64,000 bases of DNA from Oscillatoriales cyanobacterium M59_W2019_021 (GTDB taxonomy: Bacteria > Cyanobacteriota > Cyanobacteriia > Cyanobacteriales > Geitlerinemataceae). Under the pieces are notes generated by a model. That model saw nothing but the letters and a program-made list of their open reading frames with translations, was not told the origin of the DNA and did no database searches. Within the stretch, counting starts at the first letter, position 1, and each line of letters opens with the position of its first letter. Positions 10,861 to 21,227 of this stretch are shown one piece after another. The stretch spans positions 1 through 64,000 of the forward strand of contig DVED01000105.1 in NCBI GenBank assembly GCA_015295945.1, given 5' to 3'. Position numbers and translations under genes: made by a program.

Positions 10861-12963
10861 CTAGAGAAAGGGATTGTCGGAATCTTCTTCGTCGGATTTG
10901 GATTTTTGAGTGACTGGAATGACGAAAGGATCGGAACTGGGCGTGGGTTGAGACGGTTGGGGCTTGGGTGGGGGAGGGCTGCTCGTCGTCGGGACTTCCA
11001 GCAAATCGTTTGCCCCATCTTCCTCGGCTAGGAAGGTATCGAGATCGACGTTGCCCGATGCGAGCAGGTTGTCGGCGGGTCGATCTGTAGGTGACTCGGC
11101 ACTGGACGCCGCGCCATCCTCGTCCCCCGTGGGGATGGAAACCCCATCGCCAGACGCTCCTTGCTGGTAGACTGCCGAACCGATGGCAAACAAACTTTTC
11201 TGGAACGTATTGAGCCGCTCGCGGACTTCGTCAACGCCCACGCCACCTGCCAGGGCTTCTCGAAGCTGTTTTGCCTTTTCGCTAACCTCGGCTTTCAGGG
11301 ACTCGGCAATGAGATCTCCGCTTTGCTTGAGCGTTTCTTCGTAATTATAAAATAGGCTCTCGGCTTGGTTTTCGATCTCGACAATTTCCCGTTGCTGCCT
11401 GTCTTCATCGGCAAACAGTTCGGCTTCGCGGCGCATTTTCTCGATTTCTTCCGAACTCAACCCACCGGTATTGCTGATCTGGATGCTTTGCTCGCGCCCG
11501 GTGCCTTTATCCTGGGCGGACACTTTGAGGATACCGTTGGCGTCGATTTCAAAGGAGACTTCGATTTGGGGAACGCCGCGTGGGGCGGGGGGAATCCCCA
11601 TCAGCAGGAAGCGACCCAAACTTTTGTTATCTTTTGCCATCGCCCGTTCCCCTTGGAGGACGTGGACTTCGACGGAGGTTTGTCCGTCTGTTGCCGTGGA
11701 GAACATTTGCGATTTGCTAGTGGGGATGGTGGTGTTGCGATCGATAATTTTGGTAAACACTTCCCCCAAAGTTTCGATCCCCAGAGAGAGGGGGGTCACG
11801 TCGAGCAGCAACACATCTTTGACTTCGCCGCCGAGAACCCCCGCTTGAATGGCTGCCCCCGTTGCCACGGCTTCGTCGGGGTTGACCGATCGATCGGGGG
11901 CTTTCCCGCCAAAATAGTCGCTGACGGCTTTCTGCACGGCGGGAATCCGCGTCGAACCGCCGACGAGGATAATATGCTCGATATCGTTAGGTTCGAGTCC
12001 GGCATCGTTGAGCGCTTGAATCACCGGTTCGATGGTGGCATCGACCAAGGGTTTGACCAATTGTTCGAACTCCGGGCGCGTCAGCACCGTTTCGATATGT
12101 TTCGGTCCGGTATCGCTAGCCGTGATAAACGGTAAGTTAATGGTGGTTTTGTGGGCGCTCGAGAGTTCGATTTTGGCGCGTTCGGCGGCTTCTCTCAATC
12201 GCTGCAACGCCATTTTATCGCCCGATAAGTCGATGCCTTCTTTCTCGCGAAAGGCATCGGCAATCCACCGGACGATCGCGTTATCGAAGTCATCTCCGCC
12301 TAGATGATTGTTCCCTGCTGTGGCATTGACTTCAAAGACGCCATCCCCCAATTGCAAGATGGAAACGTCGAAAGTCCCGCCTCCTAAGTCGAACACCAAG
12401 ATTTTGCGATCGAGTTCTTGCTTGTCCAGCCCATAGGACAGCGCGGCGGCGGTGGGTTCGTTGACAATTCGCAGCACTTCCAATCCGGCAATGGTTCCCG
12501 CATCTTTGGTGGCTTGGCGCTGGGCGTCGGTGAAGTATGCCGGAACGGTAATCACCGCTTGATAAACCGACTCCCCCAGGTAAGCTTCTGCGTCCTGCTT
12601 CAGCTTTTGCAGGATCATCGCCGACACTTCTTGGGGGGTGTGGGTGCGATCGCGAATTTGCACGTTCACGGTATTGTCCCGTCCCATCACGCACTTGTAG
12701 GGAACTCGAGATCGTTCCTCTTCCGTATCTTCCCAACGGCGACCGATAAATCGCTTGATACTGAACACCGTATTTTCGGCGTTGGTTACGGCTTGTCGCT
12801 TGGCAAGTTGACCCACCAGGCGTTCTCCCGATTTGCCAAACCCTACCATACTCGGCGTCGTCCGTCCGCCTTCGGAGTTGGTAATGACAACCGGCTGACC
12901 GCCCTCGAGAACGGCAACGCAACTATTGGTCGTTCCCAGGTCAATCCCAATGACTTTTCCCAT
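10861..12963 (-). CDS. dnaK: molecular chaperone DnaK
   Basis: [39 protein letters not shown]; acidic Pro-rich C-term. Confidence 0.98.
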   Translation of the reverse strand: MGKVIGIDLGTTNSCVAVLEGGQPVVITNSEGGRTTPSMVGFGKSGERLVGQLAKRQAVTNAENTVFSIKRFIGRRWEDTEEERSRVPYKCVMGRDNTVNVQIRDRTHTPQEVSAMILQKLKQDAEAYLGESVYQAVITVPAYFTDAQRQATKDAGTIAGLEVLRIVNEPTAAALSYGLDKQELDRKILVFDLGGGTFDVSILQLGDGVFEVNATAGNNHLGGDDFDNAIVRWIADAFREKEGIDLSGDKMALQRLREAAERAKIELSSAHKTTINLPFITASDTGPKHIETVLTRPEFEQLVKPLVDATIEPVIQALNDAGLEPNDIEHIILVGGSTRIPAVQKAVSDYFGGKAPDRSVNPDEAVATGAAIQAGVLGGEVKDVLLLDVTPLSLGIETLGEVFTKIIDRNTTIPTSKSQMFSTATDGQTSVEVHVLQGERAMAKDNKSLGRFLLMGIPPAPRGVPQIEVSFEIDANGILKVSAQDKGTGREQSIQISNTGGLSSEEIEKMRREAELFADEDRQQREIVEIENQAESLFYNYEETLKQSGDLIAESLKAEVSEKAKQLREALAGGVGVDEVRERLNTFQKSLFAIGSAVYQQGASGDGVSIPTGDEDGAASSAESPTDRPADNLLASGNVDLDTFLAEEDGANDLLEVPTTSSPPPPKPQPSQPTPSSDPFVIPVTQKSKSDEEDSDNPFL

Positions 12964-13132
12964 AGCACTTGGCAGGTGGTGATGTGCAGAATCGATTTAG
13001 ATGTAACATTTCCCCCCCGCAATCTCGGGGAATACTTAGGGAATATCTTAACACTTGTAACACTAGCCCGAAATTGCGGTGACGGGCAAGCTGCCCTCGC
13101 CATTTTTCGGGAGGGAATGGGCTGCCGAGTGT

Positions 13133-13909
13133 CTACCCTTCCGAGGCTTCTGCTTCGCTATTGGCAGCCGATGCCGGGGCGGCGGACTCCGGAGCGGTGG
13201 CCACCTTAACCATCGCGTGGCGCAAAACTCGATCGCCGATCGTATACCCTCGCATCAATTCCTCGATCACCGTGCCTTCGGCATATTCGTCCGTTTCTTC
13301 CCGCATGACGGCATCGTGCAGGTTGGGATCGAACTCTTGCCCTTCCGGACGCATGGGAGCGACGCCCACGCGCTTGAGGCAGTCTACCATTTGCTTGTAC
13401 ACGCCTTGGTAGCTCTTGTGGATATTCAATTCTCCGTCATTTTGGGGTTTGATTTGCGATCGCGCCCGCTCGAAGTTATCGACAACGGGTAACAATTCTT
13501 TGATCGTCGAACATTTTACTTGGTCGGATAATTCTTCCTTTTCCTTTTGCGTCCGCTTGCGGAAGTTATCAAAATCAGCCGCCAGACGGGCGTACTGACC
13601 TTTCACATCCTCCAGTTGAAGCTGGGTGGCTTGCAGTGCTTGGGTTAATGCCGCAATTTCTTGTTGCAGAGCCGCTTCATCGCGCGCAAAGTTGCCATCG
13701 GACGCTGCCGATTCTCCCTGCGCCGTTCCTTCGAGGGGTTCGACGGCTGCATCGGAGAGGATTGTCGGGTCAGCAGCAACCTCGGAGACTTCAGTTTCAA
13801 CGGTCGCTCGATCGGTTTGGTCGGGTGCAGGAGTTTCCGTTGTGCTTTGGGGGGTTTCTAGCTGCTTGTCCTCGTCCATCATGGTATCCAAAGTTTCGGT
13901 TGCCGTCAC
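13133..13909 (-). CDS. grpE: nucleotide exchange factor GrpE
   Basis: [18 protein letters not shown]...[11 protein letters not shown]...[23 protein letters not shown]. Confidence 0.97.
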   Translation of the reverse strand: MTATETLDTMMDEDKQLETPQSTTETPAPDQTDRATVETEVSEVAADPTILSDAAVEPLEGTAQGESAASDGNFARDEAALQQEIAALTQALQATQLQLEDVKGQYARLAADFDNFRKRTQKEKEELSDQVKCSTIKELLPVVDNFERARSQIKPQNDGELNIHKSYQGVYKQMVDCLKRVGVAPMRPEGQEFDPNLHDAVMREETDEYAEGTVIEELMRGYTIGDRVLRHAMVKVATAPESAAPASAANSEAEASEG

Positions 13910-14191
13910 AAAAATTTGCAGAGAAGTTTTGCCCTTACGTTACAGACGTTTCGGAAGCAATAGCAACAGCGGGATATCAATTCCCCCTGGCAACTTCTCT
14001 TCCTTATCATGACAGGTTGAGGCGGGCAGTCGCAAGGTTAGAGATGTGTTTTTTTTGGATTGAGTTGAACACAGAGGAGCCCGGGAGGCTTTCTTGAGCT
14101 TTCTTGAGCGGGGGAAGCAGAGGGAGCAGGAGGAGAAAACAGTGACCCATTACCCATTACCAACCCCAAATGACCAATGACTAATAACAAA

Positions 14192-14223
14192 CCCCAAACT
14201 CCCAACCCCAAACCCCAAACCCC
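14192..14223 (-). repeat. G-quadruplex-type repeat (C-rich on + strand)
   Basis: CCCC-AAACT-CCC-AA-CCCC-AAA-CCCC-AAA-CCCC next to CCAAATGACCAATGAC. Confidence 0.7.
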
Positions 14224-14233
14224 TGAGAACTAA

Positions 14234-14387
14234 AATTTCTCGAGGGGCGATCGACCCGAGTTTGTCGAAAGGGGTTAGACTGGTCGGTGGGACAACCGAC
14301 CCAAATGGGAGAAATTGCCGTCCGCTTTGCCAGTAAAAGCTATCATTTGTATAAATCATCCGAGCGCGAGGCTCGATGTGTGCTTTT
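14234..14387 (+). promoter_or_regulatory. candidate structured 5' leader upstream of pilB
   Basis: AATTTCTC(14234-14241)/GAGAAATT(14309-14316) enclosing GGTCGGT-GGGACA-ACCGACC (14282-14301); then AAAAGC/GCTTTT enclosing CGAGC-GCGAG-GCTCG (14361-14375). Confidence 0.4.
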
Positions 14388-14533
14388 CGGTTGGGCGTCG
14401 GTCAATGAGGCAGCCTAAGAGCGCATTTCCACAGGTATGAGGTTCGATGGAACCAGCGAAAATCCGAAGCGTTCTGGTTCGTCCCTCATCCGGAATTCAT
14501 CACTCATTTAGAGGGAGATCGGAACGATTCGCT

Positions 14534-16549
14534 ATGACTAACTTCTCATCCGCGCGGCGGGCGTTGGTGGTACAAACCAATTACTCGCCCTTTGGTAACA
14601 AATTGATTCAAGGGGGATATATCAGCCCCGAGTTAATGAGTCAAGCCCAAGAGGAAAGCCGTAAGTCGGGACGTCCTCTACCGGAAGTGATCGCCACGCT
14701 CACCGGACAGCAGCTTCCGCCCGATCTGATTCGCCAATACAAGAAACAGCAGTTATTTGAACTGAAACTTTTGTATGGCGTCGAAGCCTTCGATCCGGAA
14801 CTTGAAGAGATGTCCGCCGCCAAATTGGGTGCGCTGATGGAGTTAATTCCCCTTGATAGTTGCCGTCGCTATCGCTTCATTCCTCTAGAACGGGACGAAG
14901 GTGCGATGCCTCCATCGGTCGTTGTGGCAATGGTGGAGCCGGAAAATTTAGAAGCCCAGGACGAACTGAAGCGAATTTTACGCGCTTCGGGGATGAACGT
15001 GCGGCGACGAGTCATCGCGCCGGATGATTACCAGCAGTTGATCTCGCTGTGTTTGCAGGAACAGGAACGCAAGGAAGCGGCGATCGCAGCTAAGGAGCAA
15101 GAGCAAAAAAATCTCATCAGCGAGGATGCGTTTGCTAAATTCGGCGATGGAGAGGGAGAACTCGAAGAAGCGCCGGATGCGGAAATGGATTTGTCCACCG
15201 AGGGCGATGCCGAATCGCAGCCGATCGTCGATACTGTGAACAAAATTTTACGGAAAGCGCTTTCCGATGGGGTATCTGACATCCACGTCGAACCCCAAGA
15301 AGAGTTCCTGCGGATTCGGATGCGCAAAGACGGGGTGCTGCAAGAGCCGTTCCCCCGCTTTCCCAAGGCGGTGATTCCGGCAATTACCTCCCGTTTCAAG
15401 ATTATTTCCAATATGGACATTGCCGAACGCCGCCAAGCCCAGGACGGACGGATTCGGCGCGTATTCCAAGGGCGGACGGTGGACTTCCGGGTGAACGCCC
15501 TGCCGACGCAATACGGGGAAAAAATTGTGTTGCGGATTTTGGACAACTCCTCGACGCAATTGGGGTTGGATAAATTAATCGGCGATCCGGAAACCTTACA
15601 AAAAGTCCGGGATGTGGCGGCTCGTCCCTTCGGGTTGATTCTGGTTACCGGTCCGACGGGTTCGGGGAAATCGACGACGCTGTATTCGATTTTGGCAGAG
15701 CGGAACGATCCGGGGGTGAATATCTCCACGGCTGAAGATCCGGTGGAGTACACCCTGCCGGGGTTGACGCAGTGCGGGGTGATTCGGGAGAAGAACCTGA
15801 CGTTTGCTAATATCCTGCGGGCGTTTCTGCGACAAGACCCGGATATCATTCTGGTGGGGGAAACGCGGGATAAAGAAACGGCGAAAACGGCGATCGAGGC
15901 GGCACTGACGGGTCACTTGGTGTTGACGACGTTACATACCAACGACGCAGCCGGAGCGATCGCCCGCTTGGACGAAATGGGCGTGGAACCGTTCATGGTG
16001 TCCGGGGCGCTGTTGGGGGTACTGGCACAGCGCTTGATGCGCCGGGTGTGCGATGAGTGCCGGATTCCCTTTACCCCAACGCCGGAAGAATTAGCCCGAT
16101 TCGGGCTGTCGGCATCTCGGGAAGTCAACGCCGAGTTTTTTAAGGCAAACACTATTCCCGCCGGAGAGCGCCAAGCCCTTGCCAACAGCGGTCAACTGTG
16201 CGGTAAATGCTCGGGGGTCGGTTACAAAGGACGGGTAGGGGTCTACGAGTTCCTGCAAAACTCCGAGGAAGTCGCCGAGTTGATCAACCAAGGTGCGCCT
16301 ACGGAGCGGATTAGCGAAAAAGCGGTGGAGCAAGGGATGAAAACCTTGCTGGCTTACAGTTTGGAACTGGTGCGCCAGGGTCATACCACCTTTGAGGAAG
16401 TGGAGCGGGTAACGTTTACCGATACGGGTTTGGAAGCGGAACTCAAAGCCAAGCGAAAAACGGGGTTAACCTGTCAGAGTTGCGAAGCGGCTTTGCAACC
16501 GGAATGGATGGATTGTCCCTATTGTATGACCCCGCGCTTCCAAGATTAG
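14534..16549 (+). CDS. pilB: type IV pilus assembly ATPase PilB (GspE/PilB family)
   Basis: Walker A LVTGPTGSGKSTT, AEDPVEY, LVGETRDKETAKTAIEAALTGHLVLTTLHTNDA; extra C-terminal CxxC...CxxC. Confidence 0.96.
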   Translation: MTNFSSARRALVVQTNYSPFGNKLIQGGYISPELMSQAQEESRKSGRPLPEVIATLTGQQLPPDLIRQYKKQQLFELKLLYGVEAFDPELEEMSAAKLGALMELIPLDSCRRYRFIPLERDEGAMPPSVVVAMVEPENLEAQDELKRILRASGMNVRRRVIAPDDYQQLISLCLQEQERKEAAIAAKEQEQKNLISEDAFAKFGDGEGELEEAPDAEMDLSTEGDAESQPIVDTVNKILRKALSDGVSDIHVEPQEEFLRIRMRKDGVLQEPFPRFPKAVIPAITSRFKIISNMDIAERRQAQDGRIRRVFQGRTVDFRVNALPTQYGEKIVLRILDNSSTQLGLDKLIGDPETLQKVRDVAARPFGLILVTGPTGSGKSTTLYSILAERNDPGVNISTAEDPVEYTLPGLTQCGVIREKNLTFANILRAFLRQDPDIILVGETRDKETAKTAIEAALTGHLVLTTLHTNDAAGAIARLDEMGVEPFMVSGALLGVLAQRLMRRVCDECRIPFTPTPEELARFGLSASREVNAEFFKANTIPAGERQALANSGQLCGKCSGVGYKGRVGVYEFLQNSEEVAELINQGAPTERISEKAVEQGMKTLLAYSLELVRQGHTTFEEVERVTFTDTGLEAELKAKRKTGLTCQSCEAALQPEWMDCPYCMTPRFQD

Positions 16550-16652
16550 GGTCGGGTTCGTCTGCGGTTGGCGGTGGCGATCGGATCGCGCAAACGACTA
16601 TCGCCCCTGACCCATTTTCACTAGTGTTCGTTACTGAAATGGAGAACAAGCT

Positions 16653-17783
16653 ATGGACTACATGATTGAAGACGTGATGGAGTCCCTCGTCGAGCAGGGA
16701 GGCTCGGATATTCACATTCAAGCGGGAGCGCCGATTTACTTCCGCGTCCACGGGAAACTGACCCCGCAACCGCAATTCGGCGAAAGTTTGGCGCCGGACG
16801 AGTGTCAGCGATTGATTTTCAGTATGCTCAACAATACCCAACGCAAAGAGTTGGAGCAGAACTGGGAATTAGACTGCGCTTATGGGGTCAAAGGTCTGTC
16901 TCGGTTCCGAGTGAATGTCTATCGGGAACGGGGCTGTTTTGCCTCTTGCTTGCGGGCGCTATCTTCGACGATTCCCAACTTTGAAAAGCTCGGCGTTCCC
17001 GAAATCATGAGGGAAATGGCGATGCGACCTCGGGGTATGGTGCTGGTCACGGGTCAAACGGGATCGGGGAAAACGACGACACTGGCGGCGATTCTGGATT
17101 TGGTCAATCGGACGCGCGCCGAGCATATCCTCACGGTAGAAGATCCGATCGAATACGTATTTCCCAATATTAAAAGTTTGTTCCACCAGCGCCAAAAAGG
17201 TGAAGATACCAAGAGTTTTTCCAACGCACTGAAGGCAGCCTTGCGGGAAGATCCGGATATCATTCTAGTGGGGGAAATGCGGGATTTGGAAACGATTTCG
17301 CTAGCTATCTCCGCCGCAGAAACGGGTCACTTAGTCTTCGGAACCTTGCACACCAACTCGGCTTCGAGTACGATCGATCGGATTCTCGACGTATTCCCCC
17401 CTATCCAACAACCGCAAATTCGGGCGCAACTTTCGCTCTCGTTAGTCGGGGTTTGCAGTCAATGTTTGACTCCGAAAATTGGCGGGGGTCGCTGTGCGGC
17501 TCAAGAAATTATGGTCAACACGCCCGCTATTGCCAACTTGATTCGGGAAGGAAAAACTTCTCAGATCTACTCGTCGATTCAAATGGGTTCCCAAGTGGGA
17601 ATGCGGACGATGGAAATGGCACTGGCGAAGTTGGTTAACGAAGGGAAAGTATCTTATGAAGACGCAGTGGGTAAGAGTTCCAAACCCGACGAACTCGATC
17701 GCCTGATCGATCCCAAAATTAAAGCTGGAGGCAAACCCGGAGCGCCGACGGCGGGTAAAAAGCCAATGGCAAGAAGTCGCTAG
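16653..17783 (+). CDS. pilT: type IV pilus twitching motility ATPase PilT
   Basis: GSDIHIQAGAPIYFRVHGKL, GQTGSGKTTTLAAI, LVGEMRDLETISLAISAAETGHLVFGTLHTNSA. Confidence 0.96.
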   Translation: MDYMIEDVMESLVEQGGSDIHIQAGAPIYFRVHGKLTPQPQFGESLAPDECQRLIFSMLNNTQRKELEQNWELDCAYGVKGLSRFRVNVYRERGCFASCLRALSSTIPNFEKLGVPEIMREMAMRPRGMVLVTGQTGSGKTTTLAAILDLVNRTRAEHILTVEDPIEYVFPNIKSLFHQRQKGEDTKSFSNALKAALREDPDIILVGEMRDLETISLAISAAETGHLVFGTLHTNSASSTIDRILDVFPPIQQPQIRAQLSLSLVGVCSQCLTPKIGGGRCAAQEIMVNTPAIANLIREGKTSQIYSSIQMGSQVGMRTMEMALAKLVNEGKVSYEDAVGKSSKPDELDRLIDPKIKAGGKPGAPTAGKKPMARSR

Positions 17784-17809
17784 TTTTCCAGTTAACATTG
17801 GAGCGAGAG

Positions 17810-17840
17810 ATAGATCGATCGCCGTCCGAGATCGATCTAT
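17810..17840 (+). terminator. intercistronic pilT/pilC hairpin (terminator-like or processing element)
   Basis: Perfect 11-bp stem ATAGATCGATC-GCCGTCCGA-GATCGATCTAT. Confidence 0.5.
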
Positions 17841-17879
17841 TTATCTATTATTTTCTAAGATTGCGATCGAGAACGAACT

Positions 17880-19052
17880 ATGGCAAATGCTGCTAGAAAA
17901 AAAGAATCTCAAGGCTTTGATTTAAACAACATTGGAGAGGCGATCACAGTCGCACTTTCTAGTGTAACCGTTAAAGATAAAGCCATTTTTTCCCGTCAAT
18001 TTGCGGCGATGTTTAATGCCGGGGTGGGAATGCTGAGATGCCTCAGCGTTCTCAATGACCAGTGTAGTAACCCCAGATTGAAAAAGGCACTGACCCAAAT
18101 TCGCGGCGAGGTGGAAGAAGGTGGTAGTTTAGCAACGGCGATGGAAAAACATCCCTCTTGCTTCGATAAATTGTATACCAGTATGGTGGCAGCCGGAGAG
18201 GTTGGGGGGGTACTCGACGAAGTGCTAAACCGTCTGGCAATGCTGTTAGAAAAGTCGGCAAAGATTCAAAACGAATTGAAGTCGGCTATGGCATATCCGC
18301 AGACAGTTGGCGGAATTGCCGTCGTCATCTTTTTGGGGATGACGATTTTTCTGCTGCCCATTTTTGCGGGTATTTTCAAACAGTTGGGTGCGGAACTGCC
18401 GATGTTCACCCAAATTATGATGAATATCAGCTACTTTTTGCGCGGTCCGACGTTACCTGTTGAAGATCCGGAAGCAGAAAGCTGGTTGGAGTTGAGAAAC
18501 TACTATATTGTCGTTTTTGTGGGTATTTTGATAGGGATTGTTTTCCTCATCATGCAATACTATAAAACGCCAGCCGGACGCTACCAAATTGATGCCATCA
18601 TGCTTAAGTTGCCCATCTTTGGAGACTTGATCGAGAAGACGGCAGTTGCGAACTTCTGTAACGTTTTTGGGACATTAACCCGTTCGGGGGTGCCGATTTT
18701 GAACTCCATGGAAATCGTTCGAGATACGGCGGGAAATAGCGTGATTGCAGCGGCGATCGAATATGCAAAAGAGCAAATCCAATCGGGAGGAAGTATTAGC
18801 GAGGCATTCCGAGAAAAAGGGGTAATGCCCGTTCTTGCCGTCCAGATGATGTCCATCGGTGAGGAAACTGGGGAACTCGACCAAATGTTAATTAAAGTGG
18901 GACAGTTCTACGAGGATGAAGTGGAACAAGCGATTAAGGCACTCACGAGTATGTTAGAACCGCTGATGATCGTGGTCATCGGGGGGATGGTCGGATCGAT
19001 TCTACTGTCGATGTATCTGCCGATGTTTGCGGTGATGGATCAGATTAAATAA
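17880..19052 (+). CDS. pilC: type II secretion/type IV pilus inner membrane platform protein PilC
   Basis: FSRQFAAMFNAGVGMLRCL...EEGGSLATAMEKHPSCFDKLYTSMVAAGEVGGVLDEVLNRLA. Confidence 0.96.
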   Translation: MANAARKKESQGFDLNNIGEAITVALSSVTVKDKAIFSRQFAAMFNAGVGMLRCLSVLNDQCSNPRLKKALTQIRGEVEEGGSLATAMEKHPSCFDKLYTSMVAAGEVGGVLDEVLNRLAMLLEKSAKIQNELKSAMAYPQTVGGIAVVIFLGMTIFLLPIFAGIFKQLGAELPMFTQIMMNISYFLRGPTLPVEDPEAESWLELRNYYIVVFVGILIGIVFLIMQYYKTPAGRYQIDAIMLKLPIFGDLIEKTAVANFCNVFGTLTRSGVPILNSMEIVRDTAGNSVIAAAIEYAKEQIQSGGSISEAFREKGVMPVLAVQMMSIGEETGELDQMLIKVGQFYEDEVEQAIKALTSMLEPLMIVVIGGMVGSILLSMYLPMFAVMDQIK

Positions 19053-19134
19053 GGCGCTCGGGAGTTCGGAATGTTTGAAGAAAATTCTGGTGCGTTTCGT
19101 TCCGGTGGCACTCCCTACAAACTAACCCCAATTC

Positions 19135-21045
19135 CTAACTAAACAACCGTGTGGGTGCTTTGGGAACGATGTCGGCATCGAAACCGCCCACTTGATTCGT
19201 GCGAAGAAACCACAATTTCGCCCCGTGTTTGAGAAACAGGCGGGCGATTTCGTCGTAGGCGAAGCGGGGTAACATGGTGCGCCAACTGGTAACGGTTTTG
19301 TAGAGGGCGCGGAAAATGTTGGGTTCTGGAGTGATGCCTGCCAATTGTCGGGCGTTGCGTTCCCAGTCGGGGCGGACGATGCCTAGGGGGACGAGGAGCT
19401 TTTCGAGGGCGGTTCCCAAGGCTTGGAGGCGTTGAAATCGGAGGGTTTGGGGATGGGTGGGGTGCGATCGCAACCAGTCGAGAATTTGCGGGTGACAGGC
19501 GACTTGTTGTTCGATGCGTTGGATGGCAATGTAGAGGGCTTGGTTGGAGTCTTGGACGCAGGAGGTGACGGGGGTGACCAGTGCGGCACCGTCGCCGTCG
19601 CCGTTGCGGTATCGCGCCATCATGGTTTCGAGTTCGGTTTGCAATTGGGTTAGGGGAGAGATGCAGATGCCGTCGAAGTAATAGTCTTTGGTAACGCAAT
19701 CGAGTTTGATGAGAACGTCGGAGACCGGACGCGAACCCAGCCATCCGCGTTGCAAGTCTCCCATGTAGTTCGCCCAGGTAGCGGTTCCGGAGATGATGCC
19801 GTCGGGGTTGTGGGCGTAAACTTGCCAGTAGTCGATATCGAAGCGGAGTTGGTCGGTGAAGGGATCGCGGATGACGGTGGCGATGCCGTAGGCAAAGTGT
19901 CCGGTGACGATACCGAAGGGGGCGGTGGCTTCGGCTTTGTTGCCGCCAATGCCGCCGTAAACGTGCACGAGTAGGGCTTTGTCGCCTTCTTTCCAGTCGG
20001 CGGTGGCTTCGCTGGCATTGTTGGCTAGTGGATCGAGGAGGACGGTTTTGATCGTGCCTTTTTGGGCTGCGGTATTTTGCCAGTTGAGTCGATCGATATA
20101 GTTCAATCCGGCAGGCACGCCGAGGTGGATTTTGTCGGGAATTAAGTTCGTTAAATTGCGCGGTTCGATCGCCCGGACGGTGAAGGTTCCTTGGGCATCT
20201 CTGGCGCCATAAATATACCAACCGGAAGCGTTAAAGGGGGATTCTTCAATTTTATTGATGGTCGATCGAAAAAGACCGTTACGATCGGCGATCGCTTGAG
20301 GAATGCAAATGGTTTCGAGGTCGCCGTCGAATTGTTGGGAAATTCGGTTATAGTGGCGGACTTCAAATAGATGACCCGTGGGATCGACTCGATTGATAAT
20401 ACTCACTAAACCCACAAAATAACCGCTAATTTGGACGGGAGGGCGATCGAGGGTTAAGGTGACGTTTATTTGATGGTTACCAACGAGTTCTCGATCGAGG
20501 AGTCGGGCGCGATCTTCTACTTCGACGGGTAACTCTAACATGACGGTAATATCGTCTAGGGTACGCGCTCCAGCAAGGGATTCTAGGGGACCAACTTGAT
20601 GGCGATCGTTGAGGCGATCGGGCAGAACGTAGCCCATATTTTGACTAATTTGGGTCTCTCGATTGAAGCGAATATCGCGGGTGAGGCTGCGAACGAAATC
20701 GCGAACGTTGGGGCGATCGATCCAAGTTAAATCGACGATTTTTCCGATGAGGTCTCGATAAGCCATTGGGGCGAAATAAACTTCAAATTTGACTGCATCC
20801 TCGTTAAACGTTTTAATCGCACTGGGGGGTAAAATCAGCCGTCCCATCCAAGGGGCGATCGGTTGGTAGTTTGTAGGAAAATTGGGGCAATCGATCGGGT
20901 AAAAATCCGGTTGATTCATCCGATCTTGAATCGCGAGGCTGTAGTTACTAACTTGAGGTTGTTTGGGAGAGGTTAACTGTCTTTTGGTTTTCCAGATAAA
21001 CCACAAGCCTAGCAAGAAGGCGATCGCGAGAATCAAAAGTTTCAT
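19135..21045 (-). CDS. hypothetical membrane-anchored protein, 636 aa
   Basis: Long ORF with N-terminal hydrophobic helix MKLLILAIAFLLGLWFIWKTKR; overlapping ORF 19139..20221 is a frame shadow. Confidence 0.85.
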   Translation of the reverse strand: MKLLILAIAFLLGLWFIWKTKRQLTSPKQPQVSNYSLAIQDRMNQPDFYPIDCPNFPTNYQPIAPWMGRLILPPSAIKTFNEDAVKFEVYFAPMAYRDLIGKIVDLTWIDRPNVRDFVRSLTRDIRFNRETQISQNMGYVLPDRLNDRHQVGPLESLAGARTLDDITVMLELPVEVEDRARLLDRELVGNHQINVTLTLDRPPVQISGYFVGLVSIINRVDPTGHLFEVRHYNRISQQFDGDLETICIPQAIADRNGLFRSTINKIEESPFNASGWYIYGARDAQGTFTVRAIEPRNLTNLIPDKIHLGVPAGLNYIDRLNWQNTAAQKGTIKTVLLDPLANNASEATADWKEGDKALLVHVYGGIGGNKAEATAPFGIVTGHFAYGIATVIRDPFTDQLRFDIDYWQVYAHNPDGIISGTATWANYMGDLQRGWLGSRPVSDVLIKLDCVTKDYYFDGICISPLTQLQTELETMMARYRNGDGDGAALVTPVTSCVQDSNQALYIAIQRIEQQVACHPQILDWLRSHPTHPQTLRFQRLQALGTALEKLLVPLGIVRPDWERNARQLAGITPEPNIFRALYKTVTSWRTMLPRFAYDEIARLFLKHGAKLWFLRTNQVGGFDADIVPKAPTRLFS

Positions 21046-21227
21046 TATAAATTTAAATAGTCCGGAAATTCAAAAATAGAAATCGCCCGAATAACGAATG
21101 TTTATTTGGGGTAAAACTCCCATATTTATAGAAGTTTGCAAACCGATCGAGGCTCGGAATACACCTCAGTCTTATAAAATATAACAGCCCGATCCTTTAT
21201 TTCATCCTCTCGTCACATTCCTTCAGC

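Noticed and set aside
11365-12135. 256-aa + strand ORF opposite dnaK
   Set aside because: Antisense to DnaK; composition of a frame shadow
15028-15849. 273-aa - strand ORF opposite pilB
   Set aside because: Antisense to conserved PilB ATPase core
19139-20221. 360-aa R/H/P-rich ORF in another minus-strand frame
   Set aside because: Shadow of 19135..21045, low-complexity basic composition
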